Shown here in pieces: positions 31,981-44,373 of a stretch of 60,168 bases of DNA. Made by a program: the position numbers and the translations under genes. Below the pieces are notes generated by a model that was given only the letters and a program-made list of their open reading frames with translations, was not told the DNA's origin and did not search any database. Origin of the DNA: Basidiobolus meristosporus CBS 931.73 (lineage: Eukaryota; Basidiobolomycota; Basidiobolomycetes; Basidiobolales; Basidiobolaceae); NCBI GenBank assembly GCA_002104905.1, contig MCFE01000543.1, positions 1 to 60,168 of the forward strand, written 5' to 3'. The stretch's first letter is position 1, and each line of letters opens with the position of its first letter.

Positions 31981-32587
31981 CTGCAAATCAGCCTTACAGT
32001 GACTCCCACTAACCCAAAGTTGTTAAGTATGAATTTTAGCTGCTGAATGATAAAAAATAGTATAACACTTCAATATTTGTCATATTGATATCTCACAGAG
32101 ACACTCATCATGCTTGGATTTGAGCAATTTAAGCCCTAAATAAGTTAATATCTCATCAACTGGATCAGTTTGGTGATCCAAAATGTGACCTATGCAGCTA
32201 TGACAGGTCTCCCAGTCAGCTTCATCAGTCTAAGCAGTGTCAACATACTCAGATGCAATGATCATACATTGTAACTTATGTGTATTGTAATTCCTCATTC
32301 TTGAGCAGATTTTTGTCCATTTTTGCTCCAAATTGAGCAGCTGAGCTTTGTAAAAACAAACTGTAGTCTGTGAGTAGATGCTTCACTCATTGAGAGGGAA
32401 CTTGGAGCCATTGCAGGCACACAGACTATGCCAGTCAGTTTTGCTGACTTTGTCCCGGAGTAATGGCTGAGGTTTTGCTGTAAAGACCTACTGGTGTTAG
32501 CTGCCAGTGAAGAGTGCTCTCCCAGGTAAGGCCTCCAAAAAGAAATAGTCCTTAAGTTGAAGTATTACTACTTAATACCACAAATAA

Positions 32588-33120
32588 CTACAATACTTCA
32601 GAGCTTTTACACCATTCATTGCAGCAGTAACTTGCCCTCTCTTGTACTGCTATAGATTGCTGTGTTCCTGTGGTTATATGGCTTGCCTGTTCCAGTTTCT
32701 GCTCTTTGTATGCTTGTTTCTTTTTGCATTCACTTCCCCAGTGTCCTAAATACTTAGAGTAGTTACCGCAAGCAGGTTTTCTGTGGTTTTGTTGCTTTTC
32801 CTTTTTTTCTGTATGTCTTTCTGAGGCAAACAAAGCATTATCTTCAATCTCCTCTGTTTGACTGTTGCATGTGAGTGCTTCATAAAGATGTCTTTCTTTG
32901 ATACAGTGTAGGCTCATATTGTCTTCTCTGCCTTCAATGGAGAGTATGAGTGGCTCATGCTTGTCTGGTGATCTATAGAGTAGACAGGGTATCTTTTCTT
33001 TATCATCTACACCAGCATTGGTACTGTTAAGTTCTTCTGCAAGTGTCTCAATTGATAATGAGGTGTAGTATGATCTCCTCTGGCTTTTTTTCACATGTTG
33101 AAGAACTTTCTTTTTGCACT
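32588..33120 (-). pseudogene. Copia-2 gag fragment
   Basis: An open stretch of 168 codons (33094-32588) rich in Lys, Glu and Gln. It contains CGNYSKYLGHWGSEC, a CCHC zinc knuckle in which the second Cys has become Tyr, so zinc binding is lost. A further part towards the LTR (33120-33460) is degraded. Confidence 0.65.
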
Positions 33121-33475
33121 AAGCTTACATGATATGGACTTTGCTCTAAAGATCTTCTAAATAAAATTCAAATCATAATTCAAAGCCTGAACTTGTCCAA
33201 TGAAGGAATCTTGCACATGAATATATATGGCATTGAAGGCCTATTCTCCTGCTCTTGAAGCTTCTCAACATCTTATGCAATTCCTTTGGGCTCAACTTCT
33301 TTTCCTGTTTCTGTGTTCCAAAGCTTACTTTTTTAAGGCAGATCTGCTTCTTAATTCTTGAGAATCAGTAGTTCTTTTCAATCCAGCCTCTCCTTCACAG
33401 GGAAGATGATTTTACTGTTCTTATTGCTGGCTGAAGTCACAATTAGGTTAGATTAAGACAAATGGGGCTCATGAC

Positions 33476-33835
33476 CTATTTATCTTTGAGAAGTTTTTTG
33501 CATAGAGGGAGCTTCTCTACAAATAGTGATAATAGTTCAACTGCTATTTACTTATAAAGTAGCCTTGCATTTATACCTTTGTAGAAGTAACAAAACTGTA
33601 ACACTAAGTAAAGAGAGTTTCTTGAGGAGTATTGTGTAACAATTTCAGGATTAGTAAATAGTGTTTGGTAAAAGGGCTAATTTGATCATCTACACAGGGG
33701 ATTAATAATTAGATCATGGATCAAAAAGAAAGTGGCAACGTTAGGGCTACAAGTTAGTCATACAGTTACTAAGACTAGTCCAAAACTGGCAAGTTTTTAG
33801 CTGCTGAATGATACCCAATAGCCCAGTACTTCCAC
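33476..33835 (-). repeat. Copia-2 LTR (5' side)
   Basis: About 360 bp following the primer-site trace, ending TACTTCCACA. It shares TTTTTAGCTGCTGAATGATA with the LTR pieces at 25115, 30590 and 32035. Confidence 0.65.
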
Positions 33836-35040
33836 ATAAGCATCTTGCAATGTTGACATTTGCCAATGTTAATGCCATGCCCTTGTTAACAATGGTCTAT
33901 GGGTCATATCTCAGGAGCCAGCTTCACAGCAGACAAGCAAGGACCTTTTTGTAGGGGTGACTGAGCAAAGTAGCATTTATGCCATGTTTGGTGATCAACT
34001 GCTCCTTTCTTTAACCCAATATTGCAACCAAAAATCTGAAGCACATACACTAGCTGAATACCATCAAAATACCATCAGAATAACTGCACATCTCTAGCCA
34101 CAACATTGCACCATTTGTCATGGATGGATTCCTTGGCTCACCTACATAGAGTATCCTGGCAACTTTTCTCACAGGTATTGTCCCAACTCTGATGGGGATT
34201 TTGCCAGTCTTATGCATAATACTGTTGCGAAGGGAGATTGGCTTACAATGGAACAGGGAGACTCATTTTACAGTGCTATCACTGTATGCACCATCTTTGG
34301 AATGCTGGGGTTAGTCAAAAGGCATTGCAAGCTTATTTGACTCACCTTGTGCAAGGCAACAAGTGTGGCTAAGTGCAATATTAGAGATATCAAGTGGCTG
34401 GCATATTGTTAGTGGTTCAGCAGTGAAATATTAGTGCTAAATACCAATGATATGGCAAAACACTGGCCAGGTACCTTGTAATTCTTCCTAGGCTATCTGT
34501 ACACTTCCCCTAAGAAGTCAAATTCAGAAAAGGCCAGCAAAGTACCATCATAATATCATCTGAGTTCCATGCTCTTGAAATTGACAACCCTCAGTATCTT
34601 TGTTGTCAGCTGACAGGCAGGCAGGAAAGCCAATTCTTCAGGAGGAGACTAGGCAAACTAGCATACATACTAAATTTGATAAATAGTTGACTGTTACCTC
34701 CATTAAAAGTTGCACTTGAAATCCTGGGCCAAGAATACCAGCTGAATACACTAAAACATCATCAGAACACCAGCTGAATATCAGATGAATCCAAGTTTGT
34801 GGTTTTTCACAGAGTTCATGGCAGAGAGACTTGTCAATGTAGCAACATGATTGTTTTTCCCTTATGTTACAGTATTCACATCAAAGTAGTCTTGTCTATT
34901 GAGCAAACAGCATGACAGTCAAAAATATTATGTTAGTAGATCACTTGTTTGTCTATATTCTTATATGTGTTTAGATGGACTTGTATATTGAGGCATAGTA
35001 CTTGCATGAATGTACAATTCAAGGATGACCCACCATAATA
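33836..35040. other. Degraded sequence, possible family D tail
   Basis: No reading frame of note. Words such as AATACCATCAAAATACCATC (34064-34083) and ACCATCATAATATCATC (about 34548-34564) resemble the non-coding 3' tail of family D, but I could not align it well. Otherwise I see nothing. Confidence 0.3.
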
Positions 35041-35260
35041 AGTATTATAAATAAAGCTGTAGTACTGCATGCACATTTATATACAAAACTATTTCCTCTT
35101 TGGTTTGACTGACTTTGATATATATGCTGCCAAAAAATACAGCAAAGCTGGCTGGTTCCCAACTAAGCACCACCACAAATAACATCAGAGAGTGGATAGG
35201 CAACAGCTCCCCAATGAAAACAATGTGGTCCAGCAAGTGGATCCAATCCTTATCTACCAT
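35041..35260 (-). repeat. Isolated family A spacer fragment, inverted
   Basis: The reverse complement resembles 7340-7490 and 39160-39300, the spacer and gene start region of family A, including the TATATATG run. No other family A parts adjoin it. Confidence 0.6.
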
Positions 35261-36090
35261 CAGGATCCCAAAATGAGTATGTCATCATGCCAGTAGCTTG
35301 AAATTATTGACCATCCATGCAATCTTTTAATGGGCAATGACAGTGACTTGCTGATTTTACTACCAAATAAAGTACAAAACTTGACAGTGTTTGAGCGGTT
35401 TTTGTTAAGAGTTGGATGTCATTCTAACAGACTTATTGTGCCTGTGTTGGTCATCGATGTTCAAAATTTATCCAATTTTACTCCACTGGAAAATCTTGTA
35501 CCCTAACTAACTTTTCCTAAACCAAACATATCCATTCCTAATTATAATTATTCTATCACTTCTTGGAAACTGTTTTTAGTTTTCACACCTATCAACTTTC
35601 ATGAAGCTGACTACATCCTCAAATGATCTACTAAGCCTTTTCAAGTGAGTAGTCATCTAAGATCTATCTAACCACTTAGCAGTTGCCAAGATATTAGCTA
35701 TTTTACAATATGTTTTCATCTATCTTTTACACATATCAACACCTAAACCAATTTCAACTTGTATAGTCTCTTAGTGCATACTAACTCAACATGATCAGAG
35801 AAGTATGAATATACAGTACTGAACCAAATGGCTCAGTGTTCATAGCAACAAAATTAGGACTGTGTCTCTGCAAAGTTGAGAATTTGGCAAATCCATTCAA
35901 ATTTCTACCCAAGCTTTGTATATCTAGCACTCTCAAGAACACCAAGTCTGACCTGCATAGCAAACCAACTCTGGTGCCATTGAAGCCAAACTCAGCCTTT
36001 ATTCCAGAACAATATTAGACCATTATATCTCTGCAAATGCTTCCACCATTCTCTATCAACTCTAAGATTCTGCACTTAGTTGTTGCTTAG
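35261..36090. other. AT-rich sequence, nothing recognised
   Basis: About 830 bp of AT-rich sequence without a convincing reading frame or a match elsewhere in the window. It may belong to the leader or LTR of the remnant that follows. Confidence 0.3.
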
Positions 36091-36096
36091 GTTCAG

Positions 36097-37620
36097 TTGA
36101 ACCATGCAAGACTTTTACAACACTTTCTATTGGCTGCAATATTTTCTTCTGCTGAATTCAATCAAATTCAGCTACTTTCCAATGTGTCCTCAGCTGCAGG
36201 CAATCCAAATCCTTCCATGTGGAAAGAAGCTCACAGAAATCAGGAAGTACAGACTGGAAAGCTCAAAGATATTAAGATTGAAAGCAACATCTTGATGCTT
36301 TGGCACTCACAGCTTACTAAGACTGGATCAGACAATGATTGTGGAGATAAACGCATTAAAGTTATATCTGATTCCCTAGATGATAATGGAATATTCAAAG
36401 AGGCTCCGTAGAATGTCATCATAGTATGTAACAACAATGAAAATCTGCCAAGCCTTGCTCTGCATCAGCCACCAGGAAGTCATGCCTTTAGATCTTCCAG
36501 ATCTATATCTCACTCTAGACCTGCCCTTATTGTTATACCAAGATCCTTCCCTCCTTATGCTGGAGGAGCTAATACTTGAAAGAAACCTACTGAGTTTCTT
36601 TACCAGTTTAGTTATGACTTAGCTGCATACCAGTTAGACCCTGACACTAATTGGGCTAGAATTCTGCCAAACTGTCTCACCATGCAAGATGATTACAAGA
36701 TTGAGGTGCACATTCCTTCCATTGGGCGGAAAATAGCCTAACACCACTTTACAGCAATTTTGAGAATGCTATCAAGAAAGTACATCTAAATTGCAGCCTA
36801 TGGAAAACTTCAATGCAAAAGGGTGAGTCTGTGCAGCACTTCAGTGATAGATTTCAAAGATAAAAGTGATTGGCTGAAATTAATAATGATAATTTGTTGC
36901 TGACAGCTTGTTTTCTTGCAAAATTCTCACACCTGATACAGATTAATATTAAAGGTGTGAAAGCATACAACACTGCACATACTTATGACCAGATTTCAAA
37001 GATATGTTCACTTGCAATTACCACAATTGCTGCTGTTGGCTAGACTTCAGGCTACTTCACTCAGGATCCAGTTACAACTGGAGAAGAAATCTACTGCAAC
37101 AAAGCATTGTCAGCTTCATGGAAGATGCTATCATTTTACAAGTGAATGCAAAGGCATCACCAAACCGTAAAACAAGCCAGAAAGTACCTCAGAGAAGCAG
37201 TAAAATACTAAAACTGATAATCCATATGCTGATGACAAATACCTTGAGTGTGCAAGGACAGGACATAGATCACCTGCCTGTCTGAAGCTGAACATTGGCA
37301 AGAATAATTAAGATCCTGGATGATTATTCAGTTCAACGTACAAGACCATATGAGGAAGCATATGTAGAACATACAGGTCAAGATGAACTCAACCTCTTTG
37401 AACTCTATGCTTATCTGAAACTGCTCAGGAAAAGAAGCAGTTAATCATGCAGCCAAAAGCTACATAGTGCCACTCACCCTCAATGGCCAAGTATGTAGTA
37501 CTACTGCATACTAGATCATCCAACTCTATTGTATCACCCAATGTAGTCAGAGAATTCAAGCTGGAAACCAAAAAACAATCAAAAAAGTAATACTTGCAAT
37601 TAAAGACCTTTGAGCTTGTG
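36097..37620 (+). pseudogene. Gag-protease remnant of another retrotransposon
   Basis: Plus-strand blocks with stops between them. A polar N-terminus (36097-36411) is followed by a capsid-like segment near 36590-36720 (FLYQFSYDLAAYQLDPDTNW). Next is a zinc knuckle CQLHGRCYHFTSEC (about 37107-37148, CCHC-like with CxxHGxC spacing), a second Cys/His group near 37245-37290, and a segment near 37490-37600 resembling an aspartic protease with LLHTRSSNS where DSG/DTG would be. No reverse transcriptase follows, because family A begins near 37621. Probably Ty3/gypsy type; low certainty. Confidence 0.5.
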
Positions 37621-37651
37621 ACAGCCTTTTTACAGGATCATTACAATGGTT

Positions 37652-39208
37652 TTACATAGGGTCAACTGACTGCACTTTCAACTCTTGTGAAAATAGTTGT
37701 TTTCTTGTGAGTAATTCTTCTTGGCTATGATGGGATACAGCCTGATCCAGGCTTATGGCATTAATTGGCAAGAAATGCAGCTTTTTTCTCATAGCTCTCT
37801 GTCTCTGGCTGGTTAGACTTTTTCCATTTACCTTCTCCTTTATTATTGCCAGGTCTTTCACTGCTACTTTGTTTGGGTGCTTCTTGTATTGAACTAAACT
37901 TTCTCCTGATAAAGGCTGCACTGATGCATCTGTTTTAGCCTGCTAGTCCCTTGCTGTCAATCTACAGGCAACCTGACACTTCTTTCCTGATTGTTTTGAG
38001 CTCTCAGCCCATGCAGTAATGAGCTCCAGAGGTAGTTGCTTGCTTTCATCACTGCCAGGTCCTTCACTGCTACTTTGACTGAGTGCTTCTTGAGTAGAGC
38101 TATGCTTTTTTGTTGGTCAGTGTTGTGCTGCTGCATCTGTGTCTTCCTGCTTTTCACTTATTGGCATTTATCAAGCTACCATATGTCTCTTTGATGCTTG
38201 TTTAAAGCTTTTGGCTGTGCTTACAAGGGTTCTTGAGGAAGCTGCTGGTTTTAGCCATTGCACCCTTGTTCTTCTGCCTTTTATAGTCTCTGCTATTCTT
38301 AAGATACTTTCTTAGCATACTAATGCTGGTAAAAATTCATTTGCTTGTCTGAATCCACAATAATGCTCATGCAACAAGTCAAACATATTTTGCTTGACCT
38401 TGGGTTCCTGATGGCTCTATGGTATGCCAGCCTTAAGGTGTTAGCATGCTAGACTCCTTACTGCCTCTGGAACATTAGTCCACTGTTCACCATTACACTC
38501 AATGACTTCCTGTATCAGCAATATTGTTTGATTTTTAGGCCCTGGTATAAACACTATATTTCCTTGCTACCATGCTGTGATAGGTTATTCTGTGAGCTTC
38601 ATTTTTGGGCGCTCTTGTTATCTTTCAGAGACTCTACAGTGTTCCTCTGCTGTTACATTGGGAAATTGTTAATTTCTTGGATATAACATTGGGCTGCTTG
38701 AGCTCCTTCTTGGCACCAAAGATATGGCTTTCTCTCTCTGGAATATTGATTTCTCTCCACCTTTAACCACTCATCATGCTTCTAGACTATTTGCTGATTT
38801 CTCTGGGTGATTGCATCTATGCTATCAGCCACTGCACCTAATTACCTCATTAATGCTTTGGTATGAACTGACAACATACTTGCTAGTAGAGGTGGTGGAG
38901 GTGGATGTTGTGGTGGCTACTTGTTGGTCTTCAACTGAACGTACTGCTCTTGCTACATTCACATCTGCCTCAGCATAATGTTCAGGTTGTGGCTCAGTAG
39001 AGATTCCCAGTTGCCTACTTGACTGAGAGCCTGAGAGGTCTGTATTGTTACCTTCAGTGGGCCTAATGTCCACAGGGCTTTGCTTGGCTGTAGTCCTGCT
39101 TTGTGCACTGAATGTCAAAGCAAGCTGTTGTCCAACATCTCTTCTGCTGCTCTCTGCAGTAGGGTTTGGCTGGGAGCCAGCTGACATTGTTGAATGTTTT
39201 GGTGGCAT
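37652..39208 (-). pseudogene. Family A long gene, copy 2
   Basis: Begins at an ATG at 39208 with a low-complexity N-terminus rich in Ser, Gln, Thr and Pro (MPPKHSTMSAGSQPNP), 127 codons open. The helical segment, the VPEAVRSLAC-type domain and a Lys/Ser/Gln-rich C-terminal part (37652-37921, 89 codons open) follow in several frames. It shows the gene was roughly 500 codons long. I know no family with this arrangement. TAG and TGA codons and indels have destroyed it. Confidence 0.5.
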
Positions 39209-39436
39209 ATATATGGAAGTGGTTCAAACTAAAGGGGAAATAGTGCTATATATACATGTGTTTGTGGTGCCACAGCTTTATATATAATGATACTATTGCA
39301 TGTCATCATTGAACCCTACATCCATATAGGTGCAATGCCTCAAATACCAGACTGTCTTAGATTTGCATATGTATTAACAAAAAAGGGATGTAACAGCATT
39401 ATGTTGTTGAGTGTTAAGCAGTTGGCCCCTTGGACA

Positions 39437-39856
39437 AGACTACTTTGATTCAATGCTGGCCATACTTGTCACCTGGAACTAACTGAGTCATGTAAGCTTG
39501 TGATACCTTTAGGCTCACTGCAGCTTTCTGAATATGGCATCCAGAGTGTTAGCACCAAAGAAGTAGGCTCACTGATGAATTGTGTGCCTATTTTCCCTAA
39601 CAATAGTACCCTGCATGAGCCTTGCAAAATCCCATTATGTTATGAGACAACACCTGTGGAAAAAAAGCCCAAGGAATTCTTATGGAGTCAAGTGGGCCCA
39701 GAAATTCAAATACTGGTATATGATGTGATGTTGTGGCCAGAGCAGTTGCATGTTTCTTTCATCATCAGTAATGGGGGCTTTGACTTGTCAGGAATCCACC
39801 ACTATTGGGGGACATTGTTCACACTGCAGATACAATTTGTTAATACCCCAACTTAA
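39437..39856 (+). pseudogene. Family A short gene, copy 2, Cys cluster deleted
   Basis: Resembles 7624-8170, but about 190 bp coding for the Cys-rich N-terminus is missing after TTCAATGCTGG. The rest (39500-39856, 118 codons open) keeps the polar linker and a hydrophobic C-terminal stretch, and shows the native C-terminus lost in copy 1 (about 20 residues more, ending NTPT). Confidence 0.55.
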
Positions 39857-40628
39857 ACAGCTCATGTAGTTTAACAATTATTGTGAAGCTATAAAGTACC
39901 ACACTTGGTATCAATCAAGTGCAAGTATATCTAATATATCTGATTGCAAACATTACAAACATCCAAGAAGCAAGGGCTACTTGAAAGGTATGTATGACCA
40001 TGCCTTTGTATTTGCACATGATGTATTATAATTAAACAAGTACTCACCCAGCAAATCCTGCTGGCCACTAATTCTCATCAGCCTGAATCTGCTGCCTTTC
40101 CTATGGTATAAGAGCATAAATCTGATAGTAGTCTCACTGGTATCCAGGCCTAAGTCACCATTAAACCTGGATAGCCATCTGTATCCATTGCTGGATGAAT
40201 TTCATATGCTTTCCAGAAGAATACCAGTAAATGGCCATCATGTCATAATGCATATTATTATATGCATTGGATATACCCCAGCCATCAGCAAGATGGTAGG
40301 CATTTCTGGGTACAATTGACTGTATTGCCATCAAATGTGTGAGACTCAAGAGACCTAGTCCATAACCCTCACACATTATTATTACTCAAACACAAATGCT
40401 ACAAGCATCATCTTCCTGCAGGAAGAACATCAAGATGTCCACATGCAATTGCAGCAAAGTTGGAAGGCTATAAGCCATTGGCTGGAATATTGAATTAATT
40501 GGAAACTAAAGATACTTAACATGGAGGGTATCTTTTAGAGCAAAAGTTTTCCACTGGGAGCAATCCATTTGTTTTTTGACAATATCCAATACTGATGACC
40601 AAGTTGTACAGGGGGCATTTCAAGGCAA

Positions 40629-42151
40629 ATGAGCCCTTTGAGATGCCAGAGATGTCTGGAAGAATTAGCAAGATATTACAGAGTATTTGCTCCCCCAAGT
40701 ACTACTCATGGGCTTCAATTCACATTATGCACACATGCAACAATGCAAGTGTTAGGACTGGATGAGCTGGATATGTATTTAATCAAGTATACTTCTGAAG
40801 TCATTTCTGCCAAGAGTTCATTAGAATCATTTGGACTCATATGTGAGCATTGTATGAATAATATCCAGAAGCTTATCACCAATATCAACTTGATGCACCT
40901 ACAGCTTTTGTGCAAAGAGTTTGTGGCAGGATTTCAGCAACTTTACTATCAATGTAAAGCTGAACATGTAGATTGCTGCCACTACAGATTACATTTGCTA
41001 CTCCATCTTGCTTGGTGTGTTGAGAATATTGGACCTTGCTTTACCTTTTGGGAGTTTCCTATAGAGTAAATGTGTGGGGAGATAGGAAGGAAAATCAAGT
41101 CATTTCTACCAAGAGTACCTTGGGAGCATTCAGATTCATATGCAGAAATCAGAGGAATATTTATCCAGAAGCAGATCACCAATGCCAAACATACACATCT
41201 ACAGCTTTTGTGCATGGAGTCTATGATGTAATTTGAGCAGCTATTCTACCAGCATAAATCTGAATGTGTAGATGTCTGCCACTACTCTATCCATTTGCTA
41301 TTCCATCTTGCTTTGTGTGTTCAGAATATTGGACCTTGCTTCACCTTTAGGGAGTTTCCTAAGGAGCAAATGTGTAGGGAGATAGGAAGACAAGTCAAGG
41401 TGCAGGTACTACCACAACCCAGTGTTATCAAGAATATTACCCTCAAGTCTTGCATGGATGTAATAAGCTGGCACATGAAGGACAGCCAGGAAGAGTTGGA
41501 AAATACTGTGGACAGATGTGCACATGGAGACACCTATGCCTATGGCATTAATAAGCTAAGCAGCTGTAATACATAGGTAATCAGTCAAGTAAGGCAAAGT
41601 TGGGATGGGTGCATCAAGTAATTAGTTTTATTAGGCAGACTCTACCATAGTATGGTGGATTTTTTTTTGTCACCAGCCAATTTCTACACCATTCAATAAA
41701 AACTCACATAAATATGAGCCAGGGTACACCTATCAGGGGGACTAGAATCCAGCAGGGAAAAGGAATATATTGGCTAAATCCCAAAAGGTTCTTGGCAGAT
41801 ATTCAGGAGATATTGACGGCGCCAGTGGCGGCAACTAAGCATTTGTTTGAAAGATGTATATGTTACCTGTAACACAAGGTATATGACAACTTTGCAAGTA
41901 CTATACTAAAAAGCCATAAAGTTGAAGTGATAGGAATATGTCAATTGCAGCAGTTGTGTGTGTTTGAAGAGGTTAGTAAACAGGAGGCCATATTTTTTCT
42001 GGCTCAAACTGTGTATGGAGTACCCAAGGTAGTAGTGGGTAGGCAAATAAAGAGGGGTAACACTACAGTGCATTATATGAGTTGTGCAAGTGGAGGTCAA
42101 AAAAGGAAGTACCATTTGGTTAGTTGGTACAGTGGCATTATACAGAACTAG
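40629..42151 (+). pseudogene. Family D transposase-like pseudogene, copy 2
   Basis: The block 40629-41069 (146 codons) has LDELDMYLIKYTSEV, INLMHLQLLCKEF and LLHLAWCVENIGPCFTFWEF, ending at a stop after FPIE. The related block 41295-41576 continues MCREIGRQVK and DVISWHMKDSQEELENT. The last open block 41927-42151 matches the C-terminus of copy 1. It supports the CACTA/Plavaka-like (DUF4218-like) assignment given for copy 1. The catalytic region is missing. Confidence 0.5.
40802..41385 (+). repeat. Tandem duplication inside family D copy 2
   Basis: Unit 1 (40802-41085) and unit 2 (about 41100-41385) both run from CATTTCT-CCAAGAGT to GTGTGGGGAGATAGGAAG-like sequence, period close to 300 bp. 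They differ at roughly a fifth of positions, so the duplication is old or joins two diverged copies. Confidence 0.7.
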
Positions 42152-42347
42152 CTATAGGCTGCCATACTGCCATAAGGATGCTATCAAAGACTTGCTGTGA
42201 GGCCATAAAAATACCATAATGTTTTTTGCCATTGGATGTACTGGCTGGTTAGATCCACTCACATTGTTGTCAAGCACACTAAGACCATAACATTACTATG
42301 CCACCCTTGGCAAAAACTGTACAAACACTTTTATGTCTTTTAACTTT

Positions 42348-43081
42348 AGACTTGTTCTATTAGATAGTGCCACATTGAGCCATGATTGCCAAATGATGCC
42401 ATAGAGTGCCAAGGAAGCCAAGTGAGCCTATACTTTGCCACAGAGTGTGAAACATAGTTCTGCATCTTCATGCAAAGTGGCCCTTGTGTTTCACCCATTG
42501 TGTTGGAGAAAATTCATTTTTTGACCTTTTTTACTGGATCAATGTAGCTCAGGATGTGTGAGAGCAAAGAGGGACTGAAGACATGCATCTGGTACTCAAT
42601 ACCCATGGCACTCTGAATCTAGCTCCTGTGGCTTGTATCATGTCACAAAAATGCATGGCACTCTCTTGGCCCACTGGTACTATTAGGCACTATACTTAAA
42701 TAGTAGTCCTATAGTAAGACCTATATAAAGCACTCATTGTGCCACATAGTACCAGTGGACCAAGATAGTACCATGTGTTTTTGTGACATGATACAAGCCA
42801 CAGGAGCTAGATTCAGAGTGCCATGAGTACAGAGTATCAGATGCATGTCTTCAGTCCTTCTGTGCTCTCCCACATCCTGAACAATGTTGATCCAAACAAA
42901 AAGGTCAAAAAATGAATTTTCTCCAGCCCAATGGGTGAGACACAGTGGCCACTTTGCATGAAGATGCAAAACTATGTTTTACACTCTGTGGCTAAGTATA
43001 GGCTCACTTGGCCTCCTTGGCACCCTATGGCATCATTTGGCACTTGTGGCCCAATGTGGCACTATCCAACAGAGCAAGTCT
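42348..43081. mobile_element. Foldback MITE, complete
   Basis: 734 bp. The ends AGACTTGTTCTATTAGATAG and the inverted copy ending GAGCAAGTCT are flanked by TTT (42345-42347 and 43082-43084). The whole element is one large inverted repeat: arms of about 350 bp pair around a short AT-rich centre near 42710. The ends match Harbinger H1/H2. It has no coding capacity. Confidence 0.92.
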
Positions 43082-43230
43082 TTTATTTAGCTGCAAAGTT
43101 AGCCCAATGATGTTTTGATACAGTCATATGATTCCATAGAAGGTCATTAGTTCCAAGCTGCTAGTATTATAGCAGTCTCTTGATGGTATGTTCAAGGTTG
43201 ATCCAGATCAGATCCACTCACAGGATTAAG

Positions 43231-44370
43231 ATACTTTCTGTAGAGTAATGTTTTCAATGATGCTTAGGCCAAGGGCTCTTCATTCCAGATCTGGGATAGT
43301 GTACACCTATGAAGCTTCAGCTGCTAGGGCTTCCTGCCATCTTAAAGTGACTTAAATCAATCACCAATATCTTATTGATCAAGGCATAACTTTCCTGATT
43401 TAACATCCCCCTTACAGTAGTCAGTTTATCCCTTTGTAACTTAAAAAGCTTAATTTACTATTGCAGAATACCTAGCCTAATTGATAGCTGTCAGAGAGGT
43501 ATCTACTTACACAAGATAGATATGGTCTCTTATGTACTGCTATGCTTAACAAGTACCACTTAATCTGTAACCTTCAACTATGTAAATCTGGCAAAATGGC
43601 TCCAATATACTACTATTACTTTAGTCAGAGCTTGGTTCAAACTGCAGACTGACAAGCCCATGATTTGTAGAATTTATGTTACCCTTACATTGGCTTGTGG
43701 TACCACTCCTTTTGCTCCTAATGTAAATTAATTAGCCTCATTGTTTATCTGATATTGTCGCTGCATCTGAGTTTTTGGCTTCTTCTGGACTACTCTGCTG
43801 CTATTCCAAGCAGCACTACTTCATTATCCTAGTGTAGTAGAGTCCCTGGATTTGATTGAGTGCTTCAGATAGTCTAAACTGGGCTTAGATAGCACCTAGC
43901 TCCATTTGATAATTGGGTGCTTTGGTAAATAAGTATTGTAGTCATATCCATTTTGGCAGGTGCTATTGCACAATTTTCTTTTTTGATCCTGATCTGGAGC
44001 ATGCAGCAGAGGGCATATGCTCACATTGACAGAACCTCTTTAGTGCTCAGGAATCCCATGATTTAGAAGCATGTTTGTTCTCAGAGTCTTAATTGAAATT
44101 GTTCATCCACTTAATTCTGTAATATCTTTTATGAGCTTAGTAAAGCTTGGTCATGTAAGTCTCTTAAAAACTTCTCTTTACACAAATGTAGCTGATTTCA
44201 TTGGTGATATATGCACTGCAGCTGGGAGCAGAAGGTAACTTAGTCAGTGCATAATAGCAGAATTGTAACTAATGCTAGAGAATTGACATGATCATCCATC
44301 ACTGTACACCTAGTGTTATATGTACTGGTGTTGAGCAACAAAGTATACAATGCAGTAGTGTTTCATGTAT
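43231..44370. other. Unassigned AT-rich sequence
   Basis: About 1.1 kb without a useful reading frame or recognised match. Probably an old transposon too decayed to name. Confidence 0.3.
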
Positions 44371-44373
44371 ACT

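Larger units (their letters stand above)
30341..33835 (-). mobile_element. Copia-2 copy b, rearranged
   Basis: Minus-strand copia element with LTR sequence at both ends, pol (30640-31980) and gag (32588-33120). A third LTR piece at 31985-32085 interrupts the order, so two copies were probably fused with loss of integrase. GGGGCTCATGACC at 33463-33475 corresponds to the copia-1 primer site with one change. Confidence 0.65.
37621..39900. repeat. Family A copy 2, uninterrupted
   Basis: The most continuous copy, aligning with copy 1 across the Gypsy-1 insertion point and with copy 3 across the Gypsy-1b region. It has a long minus-strand gene (37652-39208), a spacer, and a shortened plus-strand gene (39437-39856). 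The element ends were not identified: no TIR or TSD was found by eye. Confidence 0.75.
40047..43230 (+). mobile_element. Family D copy 2, with a foldback MITE inside
   Basis: Starts near CAAATCCTGCTGGCCA (also at 53755) and is the longest family D copy. It has the transposase-like pseudogene (40629-42151), a tandem duplication, a non-coding tail, and a MITE at 42348-43081 that splits the tail. Homology to copy 1 continues after the MITE to about 43230. Confidence 0.6.
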
